NCBI GenBank assembly: GCA_944386645.1
Contig: CALXBW010000006.1
Span: 1-64,000, forward strand
Length of the DNA: 64,000 bases
DNA from: an uncultured Clostridia bacterium
GTDB taxonomy: Bacteria > Bacillota > Clostridia > TANB77 > CAG-508
Reading direction: 5' to 3'
The notes beneath the pieces are model-generated. The model had not been told where the DNA came from, searched no databases, and saw only the letters and a list, made by a program, of their open reading frames with translations. The position numbers and the translations under genes were made by a program. Shown here piece by piece: positions 19,035 through 27,208 of the stretch (its first letter is position 1; every line of letters starts with the position of its first letter).

Positions 19035-20261
19035 TTAATTTTCTTTTAACTTGAACAACGCATAAAATATTTTTTCTCCTTTTGAAAGTGCCATGAAAAA
19101 TGCTACAGTTATTAAAGGTGCTTTTGTTGCAATTTCTGCTGCTGAAAATATAAATACTATATACATTATTGCATTTACTAATTGCATAAATATTGCACCT
19201 AATAATTCTTTAAGCCATATATTATATGCTGATTTTTTATCTATTGAATATGTAATTGTTATAATTGGTGAAATTACTATTAAAAATCCTATTTTTATAA
19301 ACCTTATAAAATATTTAAAGAAAAATTTAACTTGATAATATGTTAATAAAACTAATGTTATTGTTGAAGTAATTATTGTAATAACACCATCTGCCTTATC
19401 ACCAATTATTTGATCATATAATTTTGTAGTTAATAATGCCTCAAAATTATCTTTACCTGTAACTTGTGGTAGTAATTTTAATAAAGCATCTGCTATTGCA
19501 AAAATAAATGTTAATATATATGGAAGAGCAAATAATATTATTAAACTACCTACCCAATCAAATAACATAGTCTTATATCTTGCCTGTTCTTCTGCTACAG
19601 TAGAAATAGCCATTCGAATTCCAACATATATTAAAACTAATAAATTTGCTATAATTGCTATTTGATTTACACTATAGTACCATGTCCTTACATTTTCCTT
19701 CATTAGTATATTTGGATTATTAGCTACATTACTACCTACATTTGTATCAAAAAAATTTGCATCAAATAAAGTTATTTTTCCAAGAACCAAGTCTTGAATT
19801 GTAAACCACCTAAACTCAGAAACTTCATCTTCATACTCTGATAATTCTCCATCATATCCACCATTATTTGAAATTTCTTGATACGGTCTTACTACAACTG
19901 TCATAAGGAAATCAACAGTTTTTGGTATCATAGCTATAAGGCCACAAACAATACTTGTTACAGTTGTAAACATGCTACCAGTTTCTTCTATTGGTTGCTG
20001 TTTTCCATTAACAGTAGCTTGTCCTTCTGTAATAGAATTTACATCTTTTATTCCAGCTTGTTCAACATTTGCAAAACTTTCATCTGGAATTTCTGTGCTC
20101 CCTGATTGCCCCGTAGAAGTTGACTCATTCTGTTGAGTTGTAGTATTAGTGGTGTTTGTATTATTTGTTAATACACTTGTATCGATTGCATAACTTTTAT
20201 ATGGAAGTAGTGCATTTATCAATATTATAATTACTAAAAATATATTTATAATCTTCTTCAT
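19035..20261 (-). CDS. VirB6/TrbL-like polytopic membrane protein, intact copy
   Basis: The product is about 408 aa, with a signal segment, a Thr/Ser-rich N-terminal domain and five or more membrane spans in the C-terminal half. Motifs LIYVGIRMAISTVAEEQARYKTML and VISPIITITYSIDKKSAYNIWLKELL match the frameshifted downstream gene. VirB6-type proteins form part of the translocation pore in the membrane. ATG at 20261 is used because GGAAGGTG precedes it; the in-frame ATG at 20276 is part of that site. It lies 22 bp from virB4. Two VirB6-like copies in tandem suggest a hetero-oligomeric channel or neofunctionalisation. Confidence 0.78.
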   Translation of the reverse strand: MKKIINIFLVIIILINALLPYKSYAIDTSVLTNNTNTTNTTTQQNESTSTGQSGSTEIPDESFANVEQAGIKDVNSITEGQATVNGKQQPIEETGSMFTTVTSIVCGLIAMIPKTVDFLMTVVVRPYQEISNNGGYDGELSEYEDEVSEFRWFTIQDLVLGKITLFDANFFDTNVGSNVANNPNILMKENVRTWYYSVNQIAIIANLLVLIYVGIRMAISTVAEEQARYKTMLFDWVGSLIILFALPYILTFIFAIADALLKLLPQVTGKDNFEALLTTKLYDQIIGDKADGVITIITSTITLVLLTYYQVKFFFKYFIRFIKIGFLIVISPIITITYSIDKKSAYNIWLKELLGAIFMQLVNAIMYIVFIFSAAEIATKAPLITVAFFMALSKGEKIFYALFKLKEN

Positions 20262-20283
20262 ACACACACCTTCCATTTATAAA

Positions 20284-22242
20284 TTATCTTTTATTTTGTT
20301 CTCTTTTTCTTATTACATTTAAGTTTGTCTCAACAAACTCAAATTCTTTTCTTGTAGGTCTTATAGCAATAATTGCTGTATCTTCACCTACTTTAAGCAA
20401 TCCTTCACCTCTACTACAAGTAGTTAAAAAATATGCTTCCCCTTCACTTAATTTAAAAACTTCTTTAATATAATCTATTTCTGATTTATCTTGTGCTAAA
20501 AATAATTTTGTATCTGAAGATGTTAAAACAGCTTGGACTTCAGGTTTCTCATAAAAGTCTTGGAATTTTTGTGATACAACTGCTAGAGAAACATTTCTTT
20601 TTCTAGCACGTCTTGCCATTGTATTTAAGAAATCGACAGCTTCTGGATATGGTAATAACATCCATGCCTCATCGACTAAAACTCTCTTTTGCGCTGCTTT
20701 TGTTCTATCTTCACTATTTTTCTTAACATATTTCTCCCAAATCCATGAAAGCAATATTTGTTGTGCAAGTGGCCTTGCAAATCTTTCCTCCAAATTTGAA
20801 ATATCCAAATTTATAAACGGTATTCCATCTAATAAATCAAATGTTGATTGTCCATCAAAATAAGCCATCTGTCCATCATATTCTCTAACATATTGTTTCA
20901 TAACTTTTATTAAATAACTATAATGAAATCTATAATCTTGATTTGTATTTTTTTCTGCATTTGTTAAAATTCTCTTATACCAAGAACCAATTGTAGGCAT
21001 TTCCTTTTTTGGTCTACCTAAAAATGATCTATTTATAATTGGTCCATCATTTACATACAAACTATTAATATCATTATTAATTCCTCTACTTGTATACTCT
21101 TCATAAACAGATTCAGCAATTATTTGTTTTGTAAGCTCATTTACTTCTGTACTTCTTGTACTTCCTCTTGCCATTGTTAATAATGCCTGTGTTACGTCCT
21201 CTACTTTATTTTCTATATTTAAAACAACTCTTTCTTTTCCTGTTATTTCATCTCTAACAGTTTCCGGCTCTAAATCAAACAAATTAATTATTGTCTTCGA
21301 ATTTGGACTTATTGTTACATTTACACCTCCCAATGCCTCTGCAACAACACCATACTCACCTTCTGCATCTAGTGCTAAACTTTCTATTCCCATAAGTACA
21401 GAAGATCTAGCTGTTAATGTTTTTATTGTAACACCTTTACCAGCTCCAGACTTTCCAAATATAACCATATTATAATTTGTAAGTGTTGGGCTAAAATTAT
21501 CAAATAATATTGGTAATCCTGTTTGTCTATTAAATGCTAATGGTATTCCTTTGTCATGACCTACTTCTGATGTAAAAAATGGGAAAACAGTTGACATTGA
21601 CCTTCTATCAAATGTATGCTTTTTATTTATTTTATTTTCACCATATGGCATATTACTTCTAAAAGCTTCGTCTTGTAATGCCCATGCAGGTTTAACACCT
21701 ATTAATGTTTTTGACATTTCAGAAGCTAATAATTCTGTATATTTATCTAAATCATCTAAACTATATGCAAATAATGTACATAATATGGAAGACTCAAATA
21801 ATTTATTAAATCCACTTGCAATTTCATCTCTTAACTCTTCTGCCTCTGCTCTTTTTTGAGCTAATATTCTCTCTCTATTTATATCTCCTCTATCAAGAGC
21901 AACAATTCTTTCTGACTCCAATTCATTTATAGTTCTATTCAATTCAGTCTGTGAAGTACTCTCACTAACTGGATTTATAAAAACAGATACATTAACATCA
22001 CCAAATGTATACATACTTCTCAAAAACTCAGGGAATGTACACATTCTTGGTATTGTACTCACTAACATAGTTCTTGCATATCTTGTAGAACTAGAAACTA
22101 TTTCCATATGATTTACATTTCCAGCATTAATCCCTGCTGGTGCTATTAAATCTTTCAAATTAGATGCATTTGCACTTAAAAAATCTTCTTTTTTATTTTG
22201 TTTTATTGGTTCTATTTGTTCCTTTTTTTTCTTTTTAAACAT
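20284..22242 (-). CDS. virB4: VirB4-family secretion ATPase
   Basis: The product is about 652 aa and has the ATPase features of VirB4/TraC: a Walker A motif (GKSGAGKG, about residues 263-270), a Walker B DEAW in RVLVDEAWMLLPYP (about 525) and the QKFQDFYEKPEVQAVL region. VirB4 powers pilus assembly and transport in all type IV secretion systems. A lysine-rich N-terminus precedes a shortened N-terminal domain; the neighbour at 22289 may provide the missing part. ATG at 22242 follows AGAGGTG. The best anchor for assigning the whole cluster as type IV secretion-like. Confidence 0.93.
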   Translation of the reverse strand: MFKKKKKEQIEPIKQNKKEDFLSANASNLKDLIAPAGINAGNVNHMEIVSSSTRYARTMLVSTIPRMCTFPEFLRSMYTFGDVNVSVFINPVSESTSQTELNRTINELESERIVALDRGDINRERILAQKRAEAEELRDEIASGFNKLFESSILCTLFAYSLDDLDKYTELLASEMSKTLIGVKPAWALQDEAFRSNMPYGENKINKKHTFDRRSMSTVFPFFTSEVGHDKGIPLAFNRQTGLPILFDNFSPTLTNYNMVIFGKSGAGKGVTIKTLTARSSVLMGIESLALDAEGEYGVVAEALGGVNVTISPNSKTIINLFDLEPETVRDEITGKERVVLNIENKVEDVTQALLTMARGSTRSTEVNELTKQIIAESVYEEYTSRGINNDINSLYVNDGPIINRSFLGRPKKEMPTIGSWYKRILTNAEKNTNQDYRFHYSYLIKVMKQYVREYDGQMAYFDGQSTFDLLDGIPFINLDISNLEERFARPLAQQILLSWIWEKYVKKNSEDRTKAAQKRVLVDEAWMLLPYPEAVDFLNTMARRARKRNVSLAVVSQKFQDFYEKPEVQAVLTSSDTKLFLAQDKSEIDYIKEVFKLSEGEAYFLTTCSRGEGLLKVGEDTAIIAIRPTRKEFEFVETNLNVIRKREQNKR

Positions 22243-22288
22243 AACCAAATTCACCTCTTTAATTAATCTTAAGTACTTTTATAGTACA

Positions 22289-23503
22289 TTACTTTTCAGA
22301 ATTTTTCTTTCTTCCTCTTCTTTTTTTAGGTTCTTCCACATTTTCCTTTGGAATATTCTCATCTCTATTAACTTCTTTTTTTACTTCTTCAATTGTTGCA
22401 TCATATAATTCTTTATCCATATCATTTTTATATTCATCAATTAAATCAATAGCTTTTTTCTCTAATTGCTTTTTTCTTTTTTCTTTCATCTTCTTTTCTT
22501 GTTCAAGTTTTTCATCAGCTGTAACAAGACTCTTTGTAGCAATTTCTACTGCTTTTTCTTCCATTTCTTTATCAAGCATAGCTTTTTTCTTTTCAAGAAC
22601 ATCTTTAGATGTACTATATAAAGCATCATATTGTGCATCTAATGCTTTTGATATTTGTAATAATTCTGAATCATCTCTATTATAAGCAACATATAACAAC
22701 TCAGCTAATTCTTCTGAATTTAATATTCTACCAGATACTTCACAAGAAGCTAATGATTTAATTATAGATTGAGTTCTTGTATACAATTCTGAAAAACACA
22801 TATTATCAATTTCTTCTTTAGAATAGTTAGAAACATTTCCTAATTCTGAAGAATAATACGAAATAATAACATATGTCTTTTGTTGCAATACATTTTTGTT
22901 CAAACTCATTCTTGCAATATATTCTGAAACATCTGCACCATATTCTAATATATTTACTTTTCTTCTTTCTTCAAATCTTAGTTTTTCTAATAATTGCAAA
23001 TTTCCACTATCTGATACTTCTCTAATTTTTGCTCTTATTTGCTCAACATCTTTTTGTATCTCTTTTACTCTATCTCTATATCCTTCTATAATATCCTTTA
23101 AATTCAAACTTCTAGTTTGAACATATAATTGTATTTGAAATCTAAGAGTATTTAAAAATTGAACAAAACCTTCCTCAACAGCTATTTTCTCTTTTTCAGA
23201 AAGCAAATCATAATTTACACCTTGACATTGTACAACCATTACATATTGTGTTCTACCTTTTCTTATAATCATATTGTCTTTTATTTCATCAAACTCCATA
23301 AACTTAAATATTGATTCTCTAGTCAAATTTGCTTGTACAGAAGATGTATAATCAGATGATTTTCCTTTTTTTTCTGCTATTTTTATTTCTTCTTTTGTTT
23401 TATTCTTATTTCTATATCCAATATAAAAATATAGTAATACCAAACCTGCAATCACAAAAACTAATATTACTAGTATTATATTTAAAATATTAACTGGACT
23501 CAT
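22289..23503 (-). CDS. Membrane-anchored protein resembling a VirB4 N-terminal domain
   Basis: The 404-aa protein has one N-terminal membrane span (about residues 8-28), then FMEFDEIKDNMIIRKGRTQY and FVQFLNTLRFQIQLYVQTRS, which resemble the N-terminal domain of VirB4/TraC ATPases. Long charged coiled coils and a Lys/Arg-rich tail follow (RRGRKKNSEK). No Walker motifs are present. It may be a split-off VirB4 N-terminal module that ties the ATPase to the membrane, as proposed for other Gram-positive systems. Its start codon abuts the PrgI-like stop, so the two are translationally coupled. The relation to VirB4 is by motif likeness only. Confidence 0.68.
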   Translation of the reverse strand: MSPVNILNIILVILVFVIAGLVLLYFYIGYRNKNKTKEEIKIAEKKGKSSDYTSSVQANLTRESIFKFMEFDEIKDNMIIRKGRTQYVMVVQCQGVNYDLLSEKEKIAVEEGFVQFLNTLRFQIQLYVQTRSLNLKDIIEGYRDRVKEIQKDVEQIRAKIREVSDSGNLQLLEKLRFEERRKVNILEYGADVSEYIARMSLNKNVLQQKTYVIISYYSSELGNVSNYSKEEIDNMCFSELYTRTQSIIKSLASCEVSGRILNSEELAELLYVAYNRDDSELLQISKALDAQYDALYSTSKDVLEKKKAMLDKEMEEKAVEIATKSLVTADEKLEQEKKMKEKRKKQLEKKAIDLIDEYKNDMDKELYDATIEEVKKEVNRDENIPKENVEEPKKRRGRKKNSEK

Positions 23504-23842
23504 TTATTTTTTCTCCTCCTTTGTATAAACATATATTTTTCTATTCATTCTAAAATTTATATATCTCCTTATAATTTCACTCAAAGGTTCTCCACCTATC
23601 TTTTTTGTAAATGGTACACCAGTTAATGTTGGTATTTTTACAGTTCCTACCAAAAATCCTATAAGTGCAAATATCGCTACTGTTACTACACCTGCAAATT
23701 GAATATTTAAAACTGCAAATATTGCATAAAATATTAAACCTATTAATCCTCCTATTACTGTTGAAATTAAAGATTTAACACTAAAAATATATAAAATTCT
23801 TGTTTCTCCTCTTAGATTACGTGGAATATAATATGTACCCAT
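23504..23842 (-). CDS. PrgI/VirB3-like inner-membrane component
   Basis: The 112-aa protein has an N-terminal YIPRNLRGETR segment, two membrane spans (about residues 28-50 and 55-72) and a basic C-terminus. Size, position just before the VirB4 genes and topology match PrgI-family proteins, the Gram-positive equivalent of VirB3. RBS AGGAGGAGAAGTATTT before ATG. Part of the long secretion operon. Confidence 0.78.
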   Translation of the reverse strand: MGTYYIPRNLRGETRILYIFSVKSLISTVIGGLIGLIFYAIFAVLNIQFAGVVTVAIFALIGFLVGTVKIPTLTGVPFTKKIGGEPLSEIIRRYINFRMNRKIYVYTKEEKK

Positions 23843-23867
23843 AAATACTTCTCCTCCTTTGTATTTA

Positions 23868-24254
23868 TTAAATTAAATCATTCATAAAACTATATACCAA
23901 TCTCCAAATTCCAACAGCACCAAAAATAACAACTGCAGCAACAACCAAACCGATCATCTGCTGCTTTAGTTTTGCCTGTGTACTAGGATCTGCAGACATA
24001 TATTTTATTCCTAAAATGATAGTAACAATTATAAGCACTAAAATAGCTATCCCCATTAAAAATTGACCTATTGGTAACAATATCTCTGATATTTTCTGCT
24101 CAGAAACAATATTTCCATTCTTACCACTATCGACCCAACTTTGCGCTTGTGAAGCCATCTCATCAAAAGTTGGAAATGCTAAAGACTTAGTTGGATTAAA
24201 AAATATTATAGAAAAAATTATTATAATTGGTAATAATATTAATTTTATTTTCAT
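23868..24254 (-). CDS. VirB2/TrbC-like pilin or channel subunit, first gene of the main operon
   Basis: The 128-aa protein has a signal segment (about residues 5-26), a short exported part and two hydrophobic spans separated by KYMSADPSTQAKLKQQ. This signal plus two-span pattern is that of VirB2/TrbC. It is related in plan to the three pilin-like genes upstream but is cotranscribed with PrgI/VirB4 rather than with them. RBS GAGGTGAGGTA. It may be the pilin proper or a dedicated assembly subunit. Confidence 0.75.
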   Translation of the reverse strand: MKIKLILLPIIIIFSIIFFNPTKSLAFPTFDEMASQAQSWVDSGKNGNIVSEQKISEILLPIGQFLMGIAILVLIIVTIILGIKYMSADPSTQAKLKQQMIGLVVAAVVIFGAVGIWRLVYSFMNDLI

Positions 24255-24533
24255 TACCTCACCTCTATTTAAAACATACTTATAGTCATATTAATTATAC
24301 CTCATTTTTACCTATTTTTCAACAATTACAAACAACAATATAGTCATTTGTATAAAATGTTATAAGCTTGTAATATTACAATTATATTACATAAAATCTA
24401 AACACTTAGGGAATATTCATTAATTTTATATGTTTTCCTTTAATATGATTATAACTATATTTATATTAATTTTTTATTACAAAATATTTCTAGTATCTAA
24501 TAATAAGATTATGTAAATAATTTTGTATAGATA
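24255..24533. other. Promoter region between the pilin operon and the main secretion operon
   Basis: No gene is seen. It carries the promoter of the main operon (24294-24322), and the pilin operon terminator borders it. Confidence 0.6.
24294..24322 (-). promoter_or_regulatory. Promoter of the main secretion operon
   Basis: On the minus strand TTGAAA (24322-24317), a 17-bp spacer and TATAAT (24299-24294) stand about 40 bp before the first gene. Confidence 0.72.
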
Positions 24534-24578
24534 AAAATAGTGAAAATATATACGCAAAATATATTTTCACTATTTTTA
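24534..24578 (-). terminator. Terminator of the three-pilin operon
   Basis: AAAATAGTGAAAATATAT pairs with ATATATTTTCACTATTTT around an ACGCAAA loop. It overlaps the stop codon of the last pilin-like gene and separates it from the main operon. Confidence 0.8.
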
Positions 24579-24932
24579 TTGTACCCATTCTGCAATTTTT
24601 GCAATTATTTGTAATATATTGACCGCACAAAACATTATTACTGCACCAATGACAAATGGCATTGCTCTTGATTTCAAATCAGCCTTTTCAGATGGACTTG
24701 ACATCATATACTTTATACCTATAACACATAATGTTGCTATTGATACAACCACACCCACAGCATAAACAACACCTAATATTTTATTTCCTGCACTTACTAA
24801 TTTTGTTGTCCCACCTACATTTGTTATATCCTTCATCTGCGAATACCCTGGTGGATCATCTGCAAAAACTGGTGTAGCTATCATAAATATCAAGAATAAA
24901 ACCATCAGTATACTAAAAATTTTATATCTCAT
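24576..24932 (-). CDS. VirB2/TrbC-like pilin 3
   Basis: The protein of about 118 aa has a signal peptide (about residues 1-25), DITNVGGTTKLVSAGNKILG and two hydrophobic spans linked by KYMMSSPSEKADLKSRA. It is paralogous to the two genes upstream and shares the K-Y-x6-E-K/A charged turn. ATG at 24932 follows GGGTAGGTG; the upstream gene stops 10 bp before. VirB2 pilins form the extracellular fibre of type IV secretion systems. Confidence 0.78.
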   Translation of the reverse strand: MRYKIFSILMVLFLIFMIATPVFADDPPGYSQMKDITNVGGTTKLVSAGNKILGVVYAVGVVVSIATLCVIGIKYMMSSPSEKADLKSRAMPFVIGAVIMFCAVNILQIIAKIAEWVQ

Positions 24933-24941
24933 ATTTATCAC

Positions 24942-25313
24942 CTACCCTGGTACAACTTCTGTTGCCATTGTATAGATTATTTTTACGATATTAACAGCTG
25001 CAAATAATACAACAGCACCTACTATATATATTACTGATGACTGTTTTATATTAGCCTTTTCATCTGGAGCTGCTTTAACATATTTCATACCTAATATTAA
25101 TAGCATTCCAACTGATACTGCAATTCCAACAACCTGTATCAATCCAACTATATTTTGTCCTACTGAGTTTACTTTGGTTGCAGCTTGCGTATCTGTATTT
25201 GGAGTGAATTGTCCTATCATACTTCCAACATCTGCATTTGATACAATATTTATTGTAAATATTGAGAAAAATATTAACAACACAGAAATTATCTTTATCA
25301 TATTTTTTTTCAT
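24942..25313 (-). CDS. VirB2/TrbC-like pilin 2
   Basis: The 123-aa product has a signal peptide (about residues 7-27) and two hydrophobic spans around KYVKAAPDEKANIKQS. It is closest in sequence to the 25409 gene. RBS AAAGGAGG. A hairpin between this gene and pilin 1 probably lowers its expression relative to pilin 1, as is common where one pilin is the major subunit. Confidence 0.8.
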   Translation of the reverse strand: MKKNMIKIISVLLIFFSIFTINIVSNADVGSMIGQFTPNTDTQAATKVNSVGQNIVGLIQVVGIAVSVGMLLILGMKYVKAAPDEKANIKQSSVIYIVGAVVLFAAVNIVKIIYTMATEVVPG

Positions 25314-25355
25314 AACTAAAACCTCCTTTTATTAAGGAATTTATGTACTGATTAT

Positions 25356-25392
25356 AAAATATCCTTTTGGAATAATTCCAGAAGGATATTTT
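25356..25392 (-). terminator. Hairpin between pilin 1 and pilin 2 (attenuator or RNA-stability element)
   Basis: AAAATATCCTT pairs with AAGGATATTTT, with TGGAATAATTCCA inside also self-pairing, and T-rich sequence follows on the minus strand. Partial termination here would make pilin 1 the most abundant product. Confidence 0.7.
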
Positions 25393-25408
25393 ATTTTATA
25401 TGTACTTA

Positions 25409-25786
25409 CTATATTGATACATCTGTTACATCTTTTGCAAAATCTTGAATTATTGCTAAGATGTTAACTGCTGCAAATATGAATACTGCTGCTACTACAT
25501 ATATTGGCGCTGATTTTTTAATCTCAGCTTTCTCACTTGCCGATGCAACAACATATTTTATCCCTAAAACAACTAACATGACAACTGCAGCCGCTGTACC
25601 AACGACTTGTACAATTCCAATTATGTTTTTAGAAATATCTGTAACCTTTTCTGCTGCTTGACCTTCTGTATTTCCTTCAAAGTCTGTTACAGACACTTCA
25701 GCAAATACTGATGTAGTCATAAATGCCGTAAGCACTGCCATAAGTAATATAATAGGAGTAATATACTTCACTATTTTATTATCCAT
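25409..25786 (-). CDS. VirB2/TrbC-like pilin 1 (probable major subunit)
   Basis: The 125-aa product has a signal peptide (about residues 8-29) and two hydrophobic spans linked by KYVVASASEKAEIKKSA. It is first in the three-pilin operon, right after a strong promoter, with AAGGAGG as ribosome site. A terminator-like hairpin follows at once. This points to the major pilin, but the call is from position and topology; no cleavage data exist. Confidence 0.8.
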   Translation of the reverse strand: MDNKIVKYITPIILLMAVLTAFMTTSVFAEVSVTDFEGNTEGQAAEKVTDISKNIIGIVQVVGTAAAVVMLVVLGIKYVVASASEKAEIKKSAPIYVVAAVFIFAAVNILAIIQDFAKDVTDVSI

Positions 25787-25839
25787 AATAATTGGCCTCC
25801 TTTTTATTTTTCTAAATTTTTTACACTACGTATAACAAC

Positions 25840-25868
25840 ATTATAAAACATTTTTATATAAAAATCAA
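25840..25868 (-). promoter_or_regulatory. Promoter of the pilin operon
   Basis: On the minus strand TTGATT (25868-25863), a 17-bp spacer and TATAAT (25845-25840) lie about 55 bp before the pilin 1 start. Confidence 0.7.
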
Positions 25869-26017
25869 TATTTTATTTAAAACTCACATGAGCATTTTAT
25901 CTATTCTGATACTATTCACAACTAATAAAATAATATAAAAAATTAGATATAATAATTATTACTATTTACAGTTAAAATTTATATATTTGATTTTTGAGAA
26001 ATAGCTCCGTACTGCGG

Positions 26018-26032
26018 GTGAACATCGTTCAC
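26018..26032. repeat. Palindromic dispersed repeat, copy D (variant)
   Basis: GTGAACATCGTTCAC follows CTGCG and precedes TTCTACAT, like the flanks of the GCGAACA copies. It is diverged from the canonical core. Confidence 0.5.
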
Positions 26033-26066
26033 TTCTACATTATATTTTTTCGATTGTATGGTTTAT

Positions 26067-26118
26067 AGAATTTGATATAATAATATTGAATAAATTTTGA
26101 ATGCAATTGGAGATGTTT
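26067..26118. repeat. 52-bp dispersed repeat, copy 2
   Basis: Matches 11628-11679 with one change (GCAATTGG for GCGATTGG). Confidence 0.8.
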
Positions 26119-26188
26119 TAAGAATTTGTATGAAATGAATTATAAATCTATTTTTTGATATGATTTCCATGATATGCTTATTAAATAA

Positions 26189-26217
26189 TTGATTTTTTTT
26201 ACAAAATATTGTATAAT
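26189..26217 (+). promoter_or_regulatory. Promoter of the orphan exported gene
   Basis: TTGATT (26189-26194), a 17-bp spacer and TATAAT (26212-26217) precede AAGGAGG by about 27 bp. Confidence 0.7.
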
Positions 26218-26257
26218 TAAATTAGCTTTTTTTATGTTTACTTAAGGAGGGGTTAAA

Positions 26258-26851
26258 ATGACCACATTATATATTATTAAAATTGATCGGGCTAAGAAAA
26301 TATTTTTTTTGACAATTATGTTGCTTCTAGCAACGATTTTATCTTGCATATTAAACCCACAGCTTCCAAATCATATGCAAAATTCTTTCATTCAAACATG
26401 CGAAGCACGTTCTGAAGGAGATGTATGGCGGGACTTTTTCAGAAGAGAATTTCAAAAAGTAATTCGCAACGAATTTTACGGAGTTCGTAAACTTCGTGAT
26501 ACGAGATACGACATTCTTTCACACAACATGTGGGAAAGAAACCGTTGGGAAACTGATGCTCGACGTATGCAAGTACAAGGTGCACTTGCATATAGTGGAG
26601 GATCTGTCTACTACGTTTCTCCACGTGTAGCCGAAGTTGCAGAGCAACTTAAACAGCAGATTCTTGCTGATCGCGCTGCAAATGGATTAACTTCTGGAGT
26701 TTCTCAGCATAAAGTCCGTTATCAGTACAATTCAGATGTGGAAATAATTAAATCTCTATGCTCTACACCAGGAGCACCATATCGCATTGTCAGAAAAATT
26801 CTAGGATCAAAAGCTTTTTATATACAGTTTGATCCTAGCCTCTTAGCTTAA
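26258..26851 (+). CDS. Orphan membrane-anchored or exported protein with atypical codons
   Basis: I do not recognise this 197-aa protein. Residues 15-33 are strongly hydrophobic and may be a signal or anchor; the ILSC sequence is at best a weak lipobox. The rest is basic and rich in Arg, with WRDFFRREFQKVIRNEFYGV and a C-terminal KAFYIQFDPS. It has a good promoter, AAGGAGG and a terminator, so it is probably expressed. Its codons (CGT, CGC, CGA, and CGG at codons 11 and 53) differ sharply from the AT-rich neighbours. Skipping a base at the first CGG soon gives a stop. Transfer is likely, and it borders the secretion cluster. Confidence 0.7.
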   Translation: MTTLYIIKIDRAKKIFFLTIMLLLATILSCILNPQLPNHMQNSFIQTCEARSEGDVWRDFFRREFQKVIRNEFYGVRKLRDTRYDILSHNMWERNRWETDARRMQVQGALAYSGGSVYYVSPRVAEVAEQLKQQILADRAANGLTSGVSQHKVRYQYNSDVEIIKSLCSTPGAPYRIVRKILGSKAFYIQFDPSLLA

Positions 26852-26855
26852 CCCA

Positions 26856-26889
26856 AAACAAGCAACTCAAGTGAGTTGCTTGTTTTTTT
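26856..26889. terminator. Bidirectional terminator between orphan gene and Spo0E-like gene
   Basis: AAACAAGCAACTCA pairs with TGAGTTGCTTGTTT; A-rich on the left and T-rich on the right. It serves the convergent genes on both strands. Confidence 0.85.
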
Positions 26890-26892
26890 ACT

Positions 26893-27069
26893 TTATACAG
26901 CTGTCAGAGCCTCTTTATTATCTTCTTGCAAATCTTTCTCTTCTCTATAGTATTCTGCAATTAGATCATCTAATTCTACACTTATTTTATATATGATTCC
27001 ATAATCTTCACCATCTATAATGCTTTTATTTAATTTATCTCTTAATTCACATATTTTATCATCTATCAT
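26893..27069 (-). CDS. Spo0E-like aspartyl-phosphate phosphatase
   Basis: The protein of about 58 aa carries the Spo0E-family pattern LRDKLNKSI...IYKISVELDDLIAEYY. In Bacillus, Spo0E removes phosphate from Spo0A and delays sporulation; the SxELD motif is the catalytic signature. The size is typical and the fold is a two-helix hairpin. ATG at 27069 follows GGGAGAGTG. In Clostridia the substrate is often unproven. Its presence suggests a spore-forming ancestry. Confidence 0.85.
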   Translation of the reverse strand: MIDDKICELRDKLNKSIIDGEDYGIIYKISVELDDLIAEYYREEKDLQEDNKEALTAV

Positions 27070-27208
27070 ATATATCACTCTCCCATCTTTCTTAAATTAG
27101 ATTTTTTTGTTAATTGCATTTATACCATACATAATATATAGCTCTTTTCATATGTATTATTTCTTACAGATATATAATACCATAAATTTACATTAAAAAT
27201 CAAGATTT

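Larger units (their letters stand above)
25787..26257. other. Intergenic region between the divergent pilin operon and orphan exported gene
   Basis: It holds two outward-facing promoters, a palindromic repeat (26018-26032) and copy 2 of the 52-bp repeat (26067-26118). No coding frame is supported. Confidence 0.6.
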
